Of a DNA stretch of 39,505 nucleotides, positions 27,831 through 37,002 are shown piece after piece. The first letter of the stretch is position 1, and every line of letters starts with the position of its first letter. Below the pieces are notes generated by a model, which saw only the letters and a program-made list of their open reading frames with translations, was not told where the DNA came from and searched no databases. The stretch spans positions 1 to 39,505 of the forward strand of contig JAEETJ010000026.1 of the NCBI GenBank assembly GCA_016290295.1, written 5' to 3'. Both the position numbers and the translations under genes were made by a program. Origin of the DNA: Bacteroidales bacterium (GTDB lineage: Bacteria; Bacteroidota; Bacteroidia; Bacteroidales; WCHB1-69).

Positions 27831-27867
27831 TAGGGCTGTCACATTGTGGCAGCCGCAAGTGGAGGCG
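27831..27867 (+). repeat. REP-like palindromic repeat, copy 2
   Basis: Arms GGCTGTCACA and TGTGGCAGCC form a 10-pair stem (one G-U as RNA) followed by GCAAGTGGAGGCG. It ends 22 bases before the radC start. The spacer to copy 1 is 62 unrelated bases. A third copy of the palindrome core is at 37036-37061. Confidence 0.8.
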
Positions 27868-27889
27868 TCTTACTGTCTAAACGTTTTAT

Positions 27890-28582
27890 ATGCAGACTGA
27901 TAAACTAAATCTTAAGGATTGGAGCGAAGCGGACCGACCACGAGAGAAGTGTGTGGCTCAGGGTTTATCGACTCTGACAGATGCAGAACTGATAGCCATA
28001 CTCTTGCGTAGTGGTACCCGTCAGGAAACTGTGGTGGACCTGGCCAAGCGAGTGCTGTCGATGAGTGATAATCGGCTCAACCGCTTGTCGGAATGGTCAT
28101 TGCGAGACTTGCAACAGATTCATGGCATAGGGCAGACCAAGGCGGTTACCCTTTTGGTGGCCTTTGAGTTGGGACGTCGGGTGCGGGCAGAAAAAGTTGG
28201 AGATCAGCGCAAAATGCAGGCCCCCGTGGATGTGTATGAGTATATGCTTCCACGTAATGGTCATTTGGGGCATGAGGAATTTTGGGTGCTCTATCTGAAT
28301 CAGGCGGCAGCACTGATTAAAGCAGACCGAGTGAGCCAAGGCGGATTGACGATGACCGCTGTGGATGTACGATTGATTTTGAAGCAGGCATTGGAATTGT
28401 CGGCCACCAGCTTGATACTGTGTCATAACCATCCATCAGGCGATGTGGTGCCCAGCAGGATGGACGACCAGCTGACGAATCAACTTTGTGAGGCCGCACA
28501 ACTGCTGAATATTCAGGTCACCGACCATATCGTCATTTCCCGTAACAACTATTATAGCTACCGGCAGGAGGGGAGAATGTAA
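27890..28582 (+). CDS. radC: RadC-family JAB-domain protein
   Basis: 230 residues, normal length. The N-terminal part contains a helix-hairpin-helix (LQQIHGIGQTKAVTLLVAFELGRR, about 75-98). The C-terminal JAB/MPN+ domain carries the metal motif HNHPSGD near 184-190 with the later Asp, suggesting an intact metallo-site. The family was once thought to act in DNA repair, but its function is unsettled. The ATG follows the REP-like repeat pair by 22 bases; I see no clear -7 element, so transcription may come from the DUF58 promoter. Confidence 0.95.
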   Translation: MQTDKLNLKDWSEADRPREKCVAQGLSTLTDAELIAILLRSGTRQETVVDLAKRVLSMSDNRLNRLSEWSLRDLQQIHGIGQTKAVTLLVAFELGRRVRAEKVGDQRKMQAPVDVYEYMLPRNGHLGHEEFWVLYLNQAAALIKADRVSQGGLTMTAVDVRLILKQALELSATSLILCHNHPSGDVVPSRMDDQLTNQLCEAAQLLNIQVTDHIVISRNNYYSYRQEGRM

Positions 28583-28645
28583 TTAGCAAATTGGTTAATT
28601 AGCAAATTAGTTAATTGAAAATTGGGTTAATGTGTTAATTGTTGG
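28583..28645. repeat. Short AT-rich tandem repeats, TTAATTAGCAAATT type
   Basis: Units related to TTAATTAGCAAATT and TTAATTG recur several times directly after the radC stop. The same style of repeat, with AATTAGCACATTAAC units, fills 32836-32901. Confidence 0.7.
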
Positions 28646-28685
28646 TGTGCTTGTGTGCAAATATTTTTTGAAATAAAACAATTAT

Positions 28686-28917
28686 GTTAGATTTTTATCT
28701 GTCTTTGCAACGTTGAGGATAGTCCATTTCCCGTACCAAGACATGGTGCAAAGGAAGTGCCAGATGGAACCTTGGCTGATATATTGCTGCAATCAGGGAT
28801 AACAATTGTAAACCTTCTCCCAAAACGGTGGAGCGTATTAGACGAGGAGGGGTGCAGTTCGGAGAACGACGTAGTAAAATGGTGTTATATTAATAAGACA
28901 TAAAATATATTGTCTCA
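28686..28917 (+). ncRNA. Candidate structured RNA in gap between radC and cstA
   Basis: After an A/T-rich stretch with a TTTTTATCTGTCTTTGC promoter-like run (about 28692-28708), about 165 bases (28712-28876) are distinctly less A/T-rich and contain several possible stems: ACCA/TGGT near 28736, CTG...ATTG-CTG-CAAT-CAG (about 28778-28798), CTTCTCC with GGAGGAG, and GTTC-GGA-GAAC (about 28858-28868). No start codon opens a convincing frame on the plus strand. The minus strand has a frame of about 60 codons without an ATG near its start. It does not match what I know of RNase P, SRP, tmRNA or 6S RNA. It could instead be a decayed gene. Confidence 0.3.
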
Positions 28918-30384
28918 TTAATTATTGCTTTCTTTAAGCTGCTTGGGCGAGGTTTTCCTTAGCCAGATAATAAATCCTATCAGGCACCCCAAGGTGATGA
29001 CACTGGCAATGCCGTAAGCCCATGGCTGAGGCAGGCCGAAGCCAAATCCTTTTACAATCAGGATAAAGGTAGAACACACCATGGTCATGAACAAAGCGGG
29101 AACTAAGGTCAGGATGAACCCGTAGGGAGAGGTTTCCCGTTTCTCTAAGGCAAGGAAGATGGTGATGCTCCACAGCGTGAAGACTGCCAGCAACTGGTTG
29201 GCCCAGCCGAAGTAACGCCAGATGGTCTCGAAGCCGTCCTTATTAGTCAAACTGAAGATTAAAAGTGCGCCTGTGACAATGAAAAGTGGAATGGCGATAT
29301 AGAGACGGTTGATGATTTTCTTCTGGTCAACATGGAGGAAGTCGGCTACAATCAGTCGGGCGGAGCGTAGGGCGGTGTCACCGGAAGTGACAGAGGCACT
29401 GATAACTCCTAAAATAGTGATGACGCAGATTACAGGAGTGAACCAGGTATTGGCGATAAGGCCCACCATGGCGGGACCACCAAGTCCTTCTGTTTGGACA
29501 GGGCTCTCGGGACCAAAGAAATAGGAGGCGGCAGCTGCCCATATCAGTGCTACAATACCTTCGGAAATCATGGCACCGTAGAAAATCGGACGGCCTTGCT
29601 TCTCGTTGGTCATACAGCGTGCCATCAGCGGTGACTGGGTGGCGTGGAAGCCGGAAATGGCACCACAGGCGATGGAGATGAACATCATCGGGAAGATGGG
29701 GTTAGTGTTCGTATAAGCCGGATTTGACAGTCCGTCCCATAACTCGGGAATGGCAGGTTTGTAATAGACAAAGGCTGCCACAATGGCTAATGCCATGCCG
29801 AAGAGCAGGAAACCGAAGATGGGATATATTTTGCCGATAATCTTGTCGATGGGTAACAACGTGGCTATCAGATAATAAGCTAAAATGATGCCTACCCATA
29901 TATAGATGTTCCAGTTGGGAGTGAAATGTGTGTTCAGCAAAGTGGCTGGAGTATTGACAAAGACAACTCCTACCAGAATCATCAGGATAATCATGAAAGC
30001 ACGCATGAACTGCTTGACGTATTTACCCATGTATTTGCCATGCAATTCTGGCAAGCTGCAACCGTCATGGCGTATGGACATCATGCCGGAAAGGTAATCG
30101 TGAACAGCACCGGCAAAGATGGAACCCAGAACTATCCATAAATACGAGGCCGTGCCAAACTTAGCCCCCATGATGGCACCGCAAATGGGGCCGACACCGG
30201 CAATGTTAAGAAACTGTATCAAAAAGATACGCCAAGGCTTCATCGGAATATAATCCACACCATCTTGCTTGGTGTAGGCAGGGGTAGTGCGGTTGGCGTC
30301 AATGCCAAATATTTTCTCGATAAATTTGCCGTAAATGAAATATCCTAATACTAAGGCGACAATGCCGATGCAGAAACTTATCAT
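28918..30384 (-). CDS. cstA: CstA-family carbon starvation transporter
   Basis: 488 residues and about 14 hydrophobic segments, with family motifs QFLNIAGVGPICGAIMGAKFG near 55-75, GAVHDYLSGMMSIRHDG near 91-107 and SGDTALRSARLIVADF near 325-340. CstA proteins take up peptides or pyruvate at the inner membrane during nutrient limitation. It is nearer the shorter Bacteroidota form than the roughly 700-residue E. coli CstA. The 117 bases upstream are almost wholly short repeats and show no -7 element, so expression may come from the upstream M1 peptidase/leuS transcript. Confidence 0.93.
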   Translation of the reverse strand: MISFCIGIVALVLGYFIYGKFIEKIFGIDANRTTPAYTKQDGVDYIPMKPWRIFLIQFLNIAGVGPICGAIMGAKFGTASYLWIVLGSIFAGAVHDYLSGMMSIRHDGCSLPELHGKYMGKYVKQFMRAFMIILMILVGVVFVNTPATLLNTHFTPNWNIYIWVGIILAYYLIATLLPIDKIIGKIYPIFGFLLFGMALAIVAAFVYYKPAIPELWDGLSNPAYTNTNPIFPMMFISIACGAISGFHATQSPLMARCMTNEKQGRPIFYGAMISEGIVALIWAAAASYFFGPESPVQTEGLGGPAMVGLIANTWFTPVICVITILGVISASVTSGDTALRSARLIVADFLHVDQKKIINRLYIAIPLFIVTGALLIFSLTNKDGFETIWRYFGWANQLLAVFTLWSITIFLALEKRETSPYGFILTLVPALFMTMVCSTFILIVKGFGFGLPQPWAYGIASVITLGCLIGFIIWLRKTSPKQLKESNN

Positions 30385-30500
30385 AGGGGTTAGGATTTAG
30401 GGGTTAGGGGTTGGAATTCAAAATTCAAAGTTCAAAATTCAATAGGTTAGGAAGGTTAGGAGGGTTAGGAAGGTTAACTTTCAGGTTTCAGTTTTCAACT
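30385..30500. repeat. Short tandem repeats (GGGGTTAG, TTCAAAATT, GGTTAGGA types)
   Basis: The whole gap between cstA and the M1 peptidase consists of three tandem families: AGGGGTTAG-like units (about 30385-30413), AATTCAAA-like units (about 30415-30441), and AGGTTAGGA-like units (about 30443-30475), then TTTCAGTTTTCAACTTTCAG (about 30485-30507). G-rich units on the plus strand could form G-quadruplex-like structures. Confidence 0.8.
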
Positions 30501-30501
30501 T

Positions 30502-32781
30502 TCAGTTTTTAATGAGTTTCTCGCTTTTGAGTAATTTTCCTTTGTTGAAAATCTGAACAAGATAGGTGCCAGAGCTTAATGATTTGATATTTAGATTGCT
30601 ATTCTTATTGTTGAGGTTCTGTCGCATTACTACCCGGCCACTGAGGTCGTAAATTACTATGCTGTCAATGTCTTGTTCCGTGCTGATGGACAGGCGGTCT
30701 TGAGCTGGATTGGGGTAAATAAGAATGTTTTTCTTCTCTATTTCCTTTATGCCAACATCAGAGCCTGGAACGCCAAAGGTATATTCACCAGGCATCAGGT
30801 TCTCAGTGGTAATAGTGCCACTTGTCTGTCCTGTACGTGTGAAGGGTATGCTGTGCCAGTCATCAGTGCAGTCGCGTCTGTAGAATAGCGCCAGTTCATC
30901 GGGTGTATGCCCTTGCAGCAGGTCGTGTTCAGGCTGGTTGTTGTTGCCGTTGTAGTTGAATTTCAATGTGCCCTGTACTTGGCTGCCCGTGTATTCAATC
31001 CTCCAATAGCGGTCGTTCAAGCGGTAGGATGGGTCTGGCTGAACTTTGAAAGGATCAGCATGTACCAGATTGTATTCAACTCTCATACATGAAGAGTCTT
31101 GTAATGCTGTGATATTGACGGTGACATTTGCGTTGGCAAAGTTTCTGCTACCTGTGAAGGTGAAGCAATGGTTGTAGTCGATAATGGCATCGCAAATCTC
31201 ATTGCTATAATCCACAACTCCGAAAAGAGGAGTGAAAGGTATGTTGATGTGGACTATACCTGTAGCTCCCGAAAATTGGGCGTGATGATAGTCAAAACGC
31301 TGTCCGTCAGCGGAAAAGAAGCTGAGGTTCACGCGATTGTCATCGGCATAATGCTCGGCATGGAACAAGCGTTGGCGCAGGTGAACCGCATATTGGTTGC
31401 CGCCTTCTGCCACGATGGAATCGATGGAAAAATGCAGGAAACCCGGCTGGTTGATCCATCCTTCATAGAAACCATTCAAATTGATACCACTATAATTGCT
31501 CAGAAAATCAAATACTTGCACGGAATTCATGTTCTGGAAGGCATACTGGTTTAGCATCGCTTGAATGCCGCCAAAAAACAACGAATCTCCCATATAATGG
31601 CGCAGGGTGTGAATCACAATGGAGCCTTTGTCGTAGGAGTGCATACCGTAAGTGTATGACTGCGGAACGTTGTTTAAAGCATAGTAGCCATGGTCACGTG
31701 TGTACAGATTCTTCAGTACGTCAAAATGTTGACTGTTAATAGTTTCAGTATATTGTTCTTTGGAATATATCCCTTCGTCAGTCAAAGCTTCGCTATAACT
31801 GGCAAAACCTTCGTTAATCCACATCTCTTCCGCTTTTTCGCAGGTGATGAGGTTGCCGAACCATGAGTGTGACAGCTCGTGGGCAATGGTGGATTCGTAG
31901 CCTGTGGTGCCGTCAACGGCAACTTGTGGCAAGGCTATGTTAGTGGCATGTTCCATAGCTCCGCTGGTGAAGTTCACTAACACATAACCGATGCGAGGAA
32001 AGCGGAGCGGACCGAAGAAATGTTCGAAGTTGGCGGCTATTTCAGGCAGATGGACAAAGGTGGCGGGAGCATTGCCAATATATGCTGCCGGCCCATAAAT
32101 GGTGATGGGAATATCGGCATTCATGCCATGAAAAGTATCTGCGTACAATTGATAAGCACCAGTAGCCACAGAGGCTAAATAGGTGGGTATAGGCTGATCC
32201 AACTGCCAATGCCAGATTTTTGTACCATAATCACCACTGGTCTCGCCTAAATAGAGTCCACCACAAATGGCTTTATGGTTGGGATATGTCTCAATATGAA
32301 AGGCGTAGGTGGATTTGTCCGTGAATTCGTCCACACAGGGATACCACACTCGTCCAAAGCAATGGGGCTGCTCATACATGCTGACCCCAATGTTAAAGCT
32401 GTAATTGTTGCTAAAGGTGAAACCACCCCATGAGTTGCCGTAGGGCTCACCGTTGTAGCTCACGGCAATTTCCAATGTGTCGCCCAATGTGTAGCTGCCA
32501 GCTGCAATGCTCAGCAGGTCGCCAACATAAGTGTAGTTTGCCAATGCTTGTTCCACCATGATGGAATCGATGGTCATATTTCTTAAATCCAGATTGATAT
32601 GACTCAAATTGTTCATTTTAGGCACTACCTGCAGTGTGGTTGTTCCGCTGATGGTGTGTGCATAGGGGTCAATATACAGGGCAATGTCGTAATGTGCCAC
32701 ATGGATGCTGTCGCTACGATACTGCGCAAACGCCAGCATAGTGGCGAGGCAGAGGCATATTGTAGTGAGGAGGTGCTTCAT
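30502..32781 (-). CDS. M1-family aminopeptidase with T9SS C-terminal sorting domain
   Basis: 759 residues. The Sec signal is about residues 1-20 (MKHLLTTICLCLATMLAFAQ). The M1 N-terminal beta domain precedes GAMEHATNI (exopeptidase motif GxMEN-like, with His in place of Asn) and the zinc motif HELSH near 300-304, followed by WINEGFASYSEA with the third ligand Glu. The last 80 residues form a type A T9SS sorting domain: IYPNPAQDRLSIS, DLSGRVV, SSGTYLVQI and the basic KLLKSEKLIKN end. The protein is therefore expected to be exported through the type IX system to the surface, where it would trim peptides. A peptide transporter-like cstA follows on the same strand. Confidence 0.9.
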   Translation of the reverse strand: MKHLLTTICLCLATMLAFAQYRSDSIHVAHYDIALYIDPYAHTISGTTTLQVVPKMNNLSHINLDLRNMTIDSIMVEQALANYTYVGDLLSIAAGSYTLGDTLEIAVSYNGEPYGNSWGGFTFSNNYSFNIGVSMYEQPHCFGRVWYPCVDEFTDKSTYAFHIETYPNHKAICGGLYLGETSGDYGTKIWHWQLDQPIPTYLASVATGAYQLYADTFHGMNADIPITIYGPAAYIGNAPATFVHLPEIAANFEHFFGPLRFPRIGYVLVNFTSGAMEHATNIALPQVAVDGTTGYESTIAHELSHSWFGNLITCEKAEEMWINEGFASYSEALTDEGIYSKEQYTETINSQHFDVLKNLYTRDHGYYALNNVPQSYTYGMHSYDKGSIVIHTLRHYMGDSLFFGGIQAMLNQYAFQNMNSVQVFDFLSNYSGINLNGFYEGWINQPGFLHFSIDSIVAEGGNQYAVHLRQRLFHAEHYADDNRVNLSFFSADGQRFDYHHAQFSGATGIVHINIPFTPLFGVVDYSNEICDAIIDYNHCFTFTGSRNFANANVTVNITALQDSSCMRVEYNLVHADPFKVQPDPSYRLNDRYWRIEYTGSQVQGTLKFNYNGNNNQPEHDLLQGHTPDELALFYRRDCTDDWHSIPFTRTGQTSGTITTENLMPGEYTFGVPGSDVGIKEIEKKNILIYPNPAQDRLSISTEQDIDSIVIYDLSGRVVMRQNLNNKNSNLNIKSLSSGTYLVQIFNKGKLLKSEKLIKN

Positions 32782-32783
32782 AT

Positions 32784-32901
32784 AGGTTACAGGTTTCAGG
32801 TTACAGGTTACAGGTTTTAGTTCTTAGTTCTTAATTCATTAGCACATTAGCACATTGATAATTAGCACATTAACTAATTAGCACATTAACTAATTTGCTA
32901 A
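32784..32901. repeat. Short tandem repeats (GGTTACAG and TTAGCACATTAAC types)
   Basis: GGTTACAGGTTTCA-like units (about 32785-32816) are followed by TTAGTTC units and then by ATTAGCACATTAACTA-like units up to the leuS stop. They fill the entire gap between leuS and the M1 peptidase. Shorter GGTTACAGGATACAG-like remnants also occur near 37006-37030. Confidence 0.8.
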
Positions 32902-35900
32902 TTATATCACGATATTCACAATCTTCTTCGGTACGAAAATGACCTTCTTCGGAGTCTTGCCTTCAAGCCATTTTTGTGATTCGGGAGCGGCAAGCACAGC
33001 AGCTTGCACCTCCTCGGCGTTCATGGTGACAGGCAGTTCCAGATTGAAACGCATCTTTCCGTTGAAGCTGATGGGGTAGTTGAAGCTGTTCTCCATAGTT
33101 TTGCTTTCGTCATAAACAGGGAAAGAAGCGTCAACCACTGATGTGTCGTGGCCTAAAAGATGCCACAGCTCTTCTGCAATATGAGGAGCATACGGTGAAA
33201 TCAGGATGGTGAGCGGTTCCAACACCTCGCGTTTGTTGCACTTGAGGTCGTTGAGTTCGTTCACGCAGATCATGAAGGCGGATACCACTGTATTGAACGA
33301 AATACTTTCAATGCCATCTTCCTCCTTCTTGATGAGGGTATGCAGACTCTTCAGCTCGGGAGCGGTGGCAGGCTCGTTGCTGACGCAGAACTCGCTGTTT
33401 TCGTTGTGGAAAAGTCTCCAGAACTTGCGCACGAAGCGGTAGGTGCCTTCAATACCTTGCACATCCCAAGGCTTTGATTGCTCCAATGGGCCGAGGAACA
33501 TCTCATAAAGACGGAGGGTGTCGGCACCATATTTCTCTACCAAATCGTCAGGATTCTGGACGTTGTATTTTGACTTGGACATCTTTTCAACCTCTGAACC
33601 GCATACATAGATGTCGTTGCCATCCTTGTCTTTTTCCTTGATGAAGTGGGCATCGTGGAGGTCATCGCGCCACTGGCGGCATGCTTCTATGTCGAGGATG
33701 TCGTTGCGTACCATGTTGATGTCAACATGCATCGGGTCGCTGAATAATTCGCGGTTGGGTATGTTTTTGGAGACGAAAATGGGTCCTCGCTTGTACTCTT
33801 CGCCACTAACGAATGTAGGAACTTCTTTACCCGCAATCAGGTCCTTGATTTTCTGCTCAACGATATGGGTTCCATCTCTATAATCATTCAAAACATCAAT
33901 GTTAGGCACCAAAAGAAGCTTGTAGCCCTTCGACATTGCATACTCTTCCCATTGCTCGGATACCTTTTCGAGGCTGCCCATGCGTTTGATTTCAATGAGG
34001 ATGCCTTTTTCGGGGCAGAAAAAGTCGAATTGACGGCGACCATCCTTGTAGTCTTTGATGAATTCCACACCCAGACGCTTGTCCTTGATGATGTTCCATA
34101 CATCATATTCGCACAATTTTTCCAAATTGACACGATAGGCGAAGCTGGAGCGGCCTTGGATCATACCTTGATTAATCATTCTTTGGAAGGGTTCATCTTT
34201 GCAGGATAAACCAATGTCAAACAAGAACTTGCACCAGAAACGGCTATAAATCAGGTGACCTGTGGCATGTTCCGCACCACCGATGTATAGGTCCACATTC
34301 TGCCAGTAATCGTTGGCTTCACGGCTGATAAATTCCTTGTCATTATGCGGGTCTTCGTAGCGGAGGTAATAGCCGCTGGAGCCGGCAAAGCCAGGCATGG
34401 TATTGGTTTCGATGGGATAGCCCTCTTCAGTAACCCAGTTTTTGGCACGTGCCAATGGCGGTTCGCCTGTTTCGGTGGGCTTGTATTCATCGATGGGAGG
34501 CAGCTCAAGCGGCAGTTTCGATTCGTCCATGGCGTATGGCATGCCGTCCTTGTAGTAAATCGGGAAGGGCTCGCCCCAGTAACGCTGGCGACTGAAGATG
34601 GCATCACGTAAGCGGTAGTTGGTCTTGCCAGTGCCCACGCCCAATTTCTCTAATTCTTCTATCATGCGCTCGATGGCTTTCTTCACTGTCAGCCCGTTGA
34701 GGAAACCGGAGTTGACCATCTCGCCATCTTTGGCGTCGAAACTTTCTTCCCATGTGGAAGGATCAGTAAGCTCGGTGCCGGGCTTCTTCACCACTTGGAT
34801 GATGGGCAGGTTGAAATGCCGTGCGAAAGCGAAGTCGCGGCTGTCGTGACCGGGCACTGCCATAATGGCACCGGTGCCATAACCCATCAGCACGTAATCG
34901 GCGATCCAGATTGGCAGCTTGGCTCCTGTGATGGGGTTGATGCCGTATGCTCCTGTGAAGGCGCCACTTACCTTGCGAACTTCGGCCATACGTTCGCGTT
35001 CGCTGCGGTTCTTGGTATGGTCGATATATTCTTCTACCTCGGCACGATGTTCCGGGGTGGTGATTGCAGAAACTAATTCGTGTTCGGGGGCCAATACCAT
35101 AAAGGTGGTGCCGAACAAGGTGTCAGCACGGGTGGTAAACACCTCCAAATCAATGTCTTTACCATCAACTTTGAAAATAACAGAGGCACCCATTGATTTG
35201 CCGACCCAGTTGCGTTGCACTTCCTTTACCGACTCGCTCCATTCCACGGTTTCCAGACCGGTGAGCAGGCGTTCGCCATAAGCGGTGATACGGAGCAGCC
35301 ATTGCTTCATGGATTTGCGAACTACAGGGAAACCGCCACGTACGGACAGGCCGTCCACTACTTCGTCATTGGCGAGTACTGTGCCCAATTTGGGACACCA
35401 GTTCACCAAAGCTTCGGCCTGGTAGGCCAGACGGTAATTCATCAGCACTTCTTGCTGCTCCTTCTCGTTCATGGCTTTCCATTCGGCGGCGGTGAAGCTC
35501 AGCGGCTTGCTTTCGGCCACATTGAGGCCTTCGGTGCCGCATTTCTCGAAGTTCGCTATCAGTTCGCTGATGGGACGGGCTTTCTGGCATTTGTTGCAAT
35601 AGAATGAGTTAAACAGCTGAATGAAAGTCCATTGCGTCCATTTGTAATACTTCGGGTCGCTGGTACGTACTTCGCGGTCCCAGTCGTAACTGAAACCAAT
35701 TTTGTCCATCTGCTCGCGGTAACGCTTGATGTTCTTTTCGGTGGTCACAGCGGGGTGGGTACCCGTTTGGATGGCATATTGCTCAGCAGGCAGTCCAAAA
35801 GCATCGTAGCCCATCGGGTGCAATACGTTGAAGCCTTTCAGACGTTTGTAACGTGCGTATATGTCGGAGGCAATGTAGCCCAGGGGGTGTCCCACATGCA

Positions 35901-36039
35901 ATCCAGCCCCTGAAGGGTAGGGGAACATATCCAAAACATAGAATTTCTCTTTGTCTTTTTTGATTTCGCTGCGGTAGATCTTTTGCTCTTTCCACCACTG
36001 TTGCCATTTCTTTTCGACCTCGTTAAAATTGTAATCCAT
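32902..36039 (-). CDS. leuS: Leucyl-tRNA synthetase with nuclease-like insertion
   Basis: 1045 residues, about 100 longer than I expect for Bacteroidota LeuRS. The class I signature LHVGH is near residue 47, and the CP1 editing domain ([25 protein letters not shown]) is present. KMSKS is near 818 and the anticodon-binding domain follows. Between [14 protein letters not shown] and [10 protein letters not shown] (about 637-737) lies a block absent from typical LeuRS. It contains EYDVW, then [12 protein letters not shown] and IEIKR, that is D672-x10-E683-x-K685, the spacing of a PD-(D/E)XK active site, and GYKLLLVPN later, as in DUF559 proteins. It sits near the leucine-specific/KMSKS region. 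The tRNA-charging motifs are intact, so the enzyme should be functional. Confidence 0.95.
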   Translation of the reverse strand: MDYNFNEVEKKWQQWWKEQKIYRSEIKKDKEKFYVLDMFPYPSGAGLHVGHPLGYIASDIYARYKRLKGFNVLHPMGYDAFGLPAEQYAIQTGTHPAVTTEKNIKRYREQMDKIGFSYDWDREVRTSDPKYYKWTQWTFIQLFNSFYCNKCQKARPISELIANFEKCGTEGLNVAESKPLSFTAAEWKAMNEKEQQEVLMNYRLAYQAEALVNWCPKLGTVLANDEVVDGLSVRGGFPVVRKSMKQWLLRITAYGERLLTGLETVEWSESVKEVQRNWVGKSMGASVIFKVDGKDIDLEVFTTRADTLFGTTFMVLAPEHELVSAITTPEHRAEVEEYIDHTKNRSERERMAEVRKVSGAFTGAYGINPITGAKLPIWIADYVLMGYGTGAIMAVPGHDSRDFAFARHFNLPIIQVVKKPGTELTDPSTWEESFDAKDGEMVNSGFLNGLTVKKAIERMIEELEKLGVGTGKTNYRLRDAIFSRQRYWGEPFPIYYKDGMPYAMDESKLPLELPPIDEYKPTETGEPPLARAKNWVTEEGYPIETNTMPGFAGSSGYYLRYEDPHNDKEFISREANDYWQNVDLYIGGAEHATGHLIYSRFWCKFLFDIGLSCKDEPFQRMINQGMIQGRSSFAYRVNLEKLCEYDVWNIIKDKRLGVEFIKDYKDGRRQFDFFCPEKGILIEIKRMGSLEKVSEQWEEYAMSKGYKLLLVPNIDVLNDYRDGTHIVEQKIKDLIAGKEVPTFVSGEEYKRGPIFVSKNIPNRELFSDPMHVDINMVRNDILDIEACRQWRDDLHDAHFIKEKDKDGNDIYVCGSEVEKMSKSKYNVQNPDDLVEKYGADTLRLYEMFLGPLEQSKPWDVQGIEGTYRFVRKFWRLFHNENSEFCVSNEPATAPELKSLHTLIKKEEDGIESISFNTVVSAFMICVNELNDLKCNKREVLEPLTILISPYAPHIAEELWHLLGHDTSVVDASFPVYDESKTMENSFNYPISFNGKMRFNLELPVTMNAEEVQAAVLAAPESQKWLEGKTPKKVIFVPKKIVNIVI

Positions 36040-36076
36040 TATATTCCAATATTTTATATTTTTCTATTTAAAAATA

Positions 36077-36084
36077 CAAATATA
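36077..36084 (-). promoter_or_regulatory. Promoter -7 element of leuS
   Basis: The minus strand reads TATATTTG, a TAnnTTTG match, 38 bases upstream of the leuS ATG. It is the only such element found for the leuS-M1 peptidase-cstA series. Confidence 0.5.
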
Positions 36085-36101
36085 TGAAAAAAATGATTAG
36101 G

Positions 36102-36827
36102 TTATCTCAAGTATTTCCTTGAAAAGATATTGTATTTGAGGATGCAGTGGATGGCGCGGAAGCCGTCCTTCCAGCCGATTTTCTTGCCTTCTTCGTAGGT
36201 GCGGCCATAGTAGGAGATGCCCACTTCATAGATGCGGATGCCTTTGAAACGGGCGATTTTGGCGGTCACCTCGGGCTCGAAGCCGAAGCGTTTCTCTTGG
36301 AAGTATATGCTCTTGATAATATCGGCACGGAACAGTTTGTAACAGGTCTCCATGTCGGTGAGATTCAGGTTGGTGAACATGTTAGACAGGAAGGTAAGGA
36401 AGCGGTTACCTCTTGAGTGCCAGAAGAATAGGATGCGGTGGGCGTTACCTCCCATGAAGCGTGAGCCGTAAACCACATCGGCGAAACCATCTACCACGGG
36501 TTTCAGCAGCAGGTTGTACTCTTCGGGGTCGTATTCTAAGTCAGCATCCTGCACAATGACATAATCTCCTGTCGCTTCATCGAAGCCACGATGCAGTGCT
36601 GCGCCTTTCCCCATGTTTTTTTCCTGTTTGTAGTAGCGTATGTCCGCTTCTGGATGGGCGGTGATGTAGTCTTGGATAGCTTTCTCCGACTGGTCTTTGG
36701 AACCGTCATCTACCAAGATCAGCTCTTTGGAAATGTTATTTATTAAATTGACTGCCAATACTTTATCGAGTATGGTATGGATGGTCTTTTCTTCGTTGTA
36801 AACGGGTATGACGACGGATAATTTCAT
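36102..36827 (-). CDS. Family 2 glycosyltransferase, polyprenyl-phosphate sugar synthase-like
   Basis: 241 residues with the DPM1/DPG synthase pattern: [49 protein letters not shown] (the DxD site near 94-96), VVYGSRF and [13 protein letters not shown]. It lacks the C-terminal membrane spans found in many relatives, so it is a soluble or peripheral enzyme. It probably transfers a sugar from a nucleotide donor to a polyprenyl phosphate; the sugar is unknown. It has its own promoter-like TACTTTTG at 36845-36852 (minus), divergent from the tRNA promoter. Confidence 0.9.
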   Translation of the reverse strand: MKLSVVIPVYNEEKTIHTILDKVLAVNLINNISKELILVDDGSKDQSEKAIQDYITAHPEADIRYYKQEKNMGKGAALHRGFDEATGDYVIVQDADLEYDPEEYNLLLKPVVDGFADVVYGSRFMGGNAHRILFFWHSRGNRFLTFLSNMFTNLNLTDMETCYKLFRADIIKSIYFQEKRFGFEPEVTAKIARFKGIRIYEVGISYYGRTYEEGKKIGWKDGFRAIHCILKYNIFSRKYLR

Positions 36828-36844
36828 AAAATAAAATTTGCAGA

Positions 36845-36873
36845 CAAAAGTACGAAATTTTTTTGTATTTTTG
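36845..36873. promoter_or_regulatory. Divergent promoters for GT2 (-) and tRNA-Pro (+)
   Basis: TACTTTTG on the minus strand at 36845-36852 and TATTTTTG on the plus strand at 36866-36873 both match TAnnTTTG and are 13 bases apart. The plus element lies 12 bases before the first tRNA base. Confidence 0.6.
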
Positions 36874-36885
36874 CATCCGCTTTTT

Positions 36886-36958
36886 CGGGGTGTGGCGCAG
36901 TTGGTAGCGCGCTACGTTCGGGACGTAGAGGCCGCAAGTTCGAGTCTTGTCACCCCGA
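36886..36958 (+). tRNA. tRNA-Pro (anticodon CGG)
   Basis: 73 bases fold as a cloverleaf: acceptor CGGGGTG/CACCCCG with discriminator A, D-arm GCGC with AGTTGGTA loop, anticodon stem CTACG/CGTAG around loop TTCGGGA (anticodon CGG, codon CCG), and a TTCGAGT T-loop. The 3' CCA is not encoded and must be added by the nucleotidyltransferase. Confidence 0.96.
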
Positions 36959-36963
36959 CGGAA

Positions 36964-37000
36964 CAAAAAAAGGAAGTGATTGCAGTCACTTCCTTTTTTG
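36964..37000 (+). terminator. Intrinsic terminator of tRNA-Pro
   Basis: An A-run and GGAAGTGA pair with TCACTTCC and a T-run around the loop TTGCAG. This gives about 14 pairs starting six bases after the tRNA. Confidence 0.85.
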
Positions 37001-37002
37001 TT

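Noticed and set aside
27732-27867. Possible mini CRISPR array (two near-identical repeats with a spacer)
   Set aside because: Only two units 62 bases apart, no cas genes, and a third copy occurs 9 kb away without spacers; a dispersed palindromic repeat fits better.
28686-28917. RNase P, SRP or tmRNA gene
   Set aside because: A GAGGATAGTCC run recalls the RNase P GAGGAAAGTCC motif, but the region is too short and lacks the other conserved segments; the SRP and tmRNA core sequences are also absent.
30385-30500. Telomere or plasmid-end-like repeats (GGGGTTAG)
   Set aside because: They lie between intact chromosomal genes and are mixed with unrelated tandem families, so they are simple intergenic repeats.
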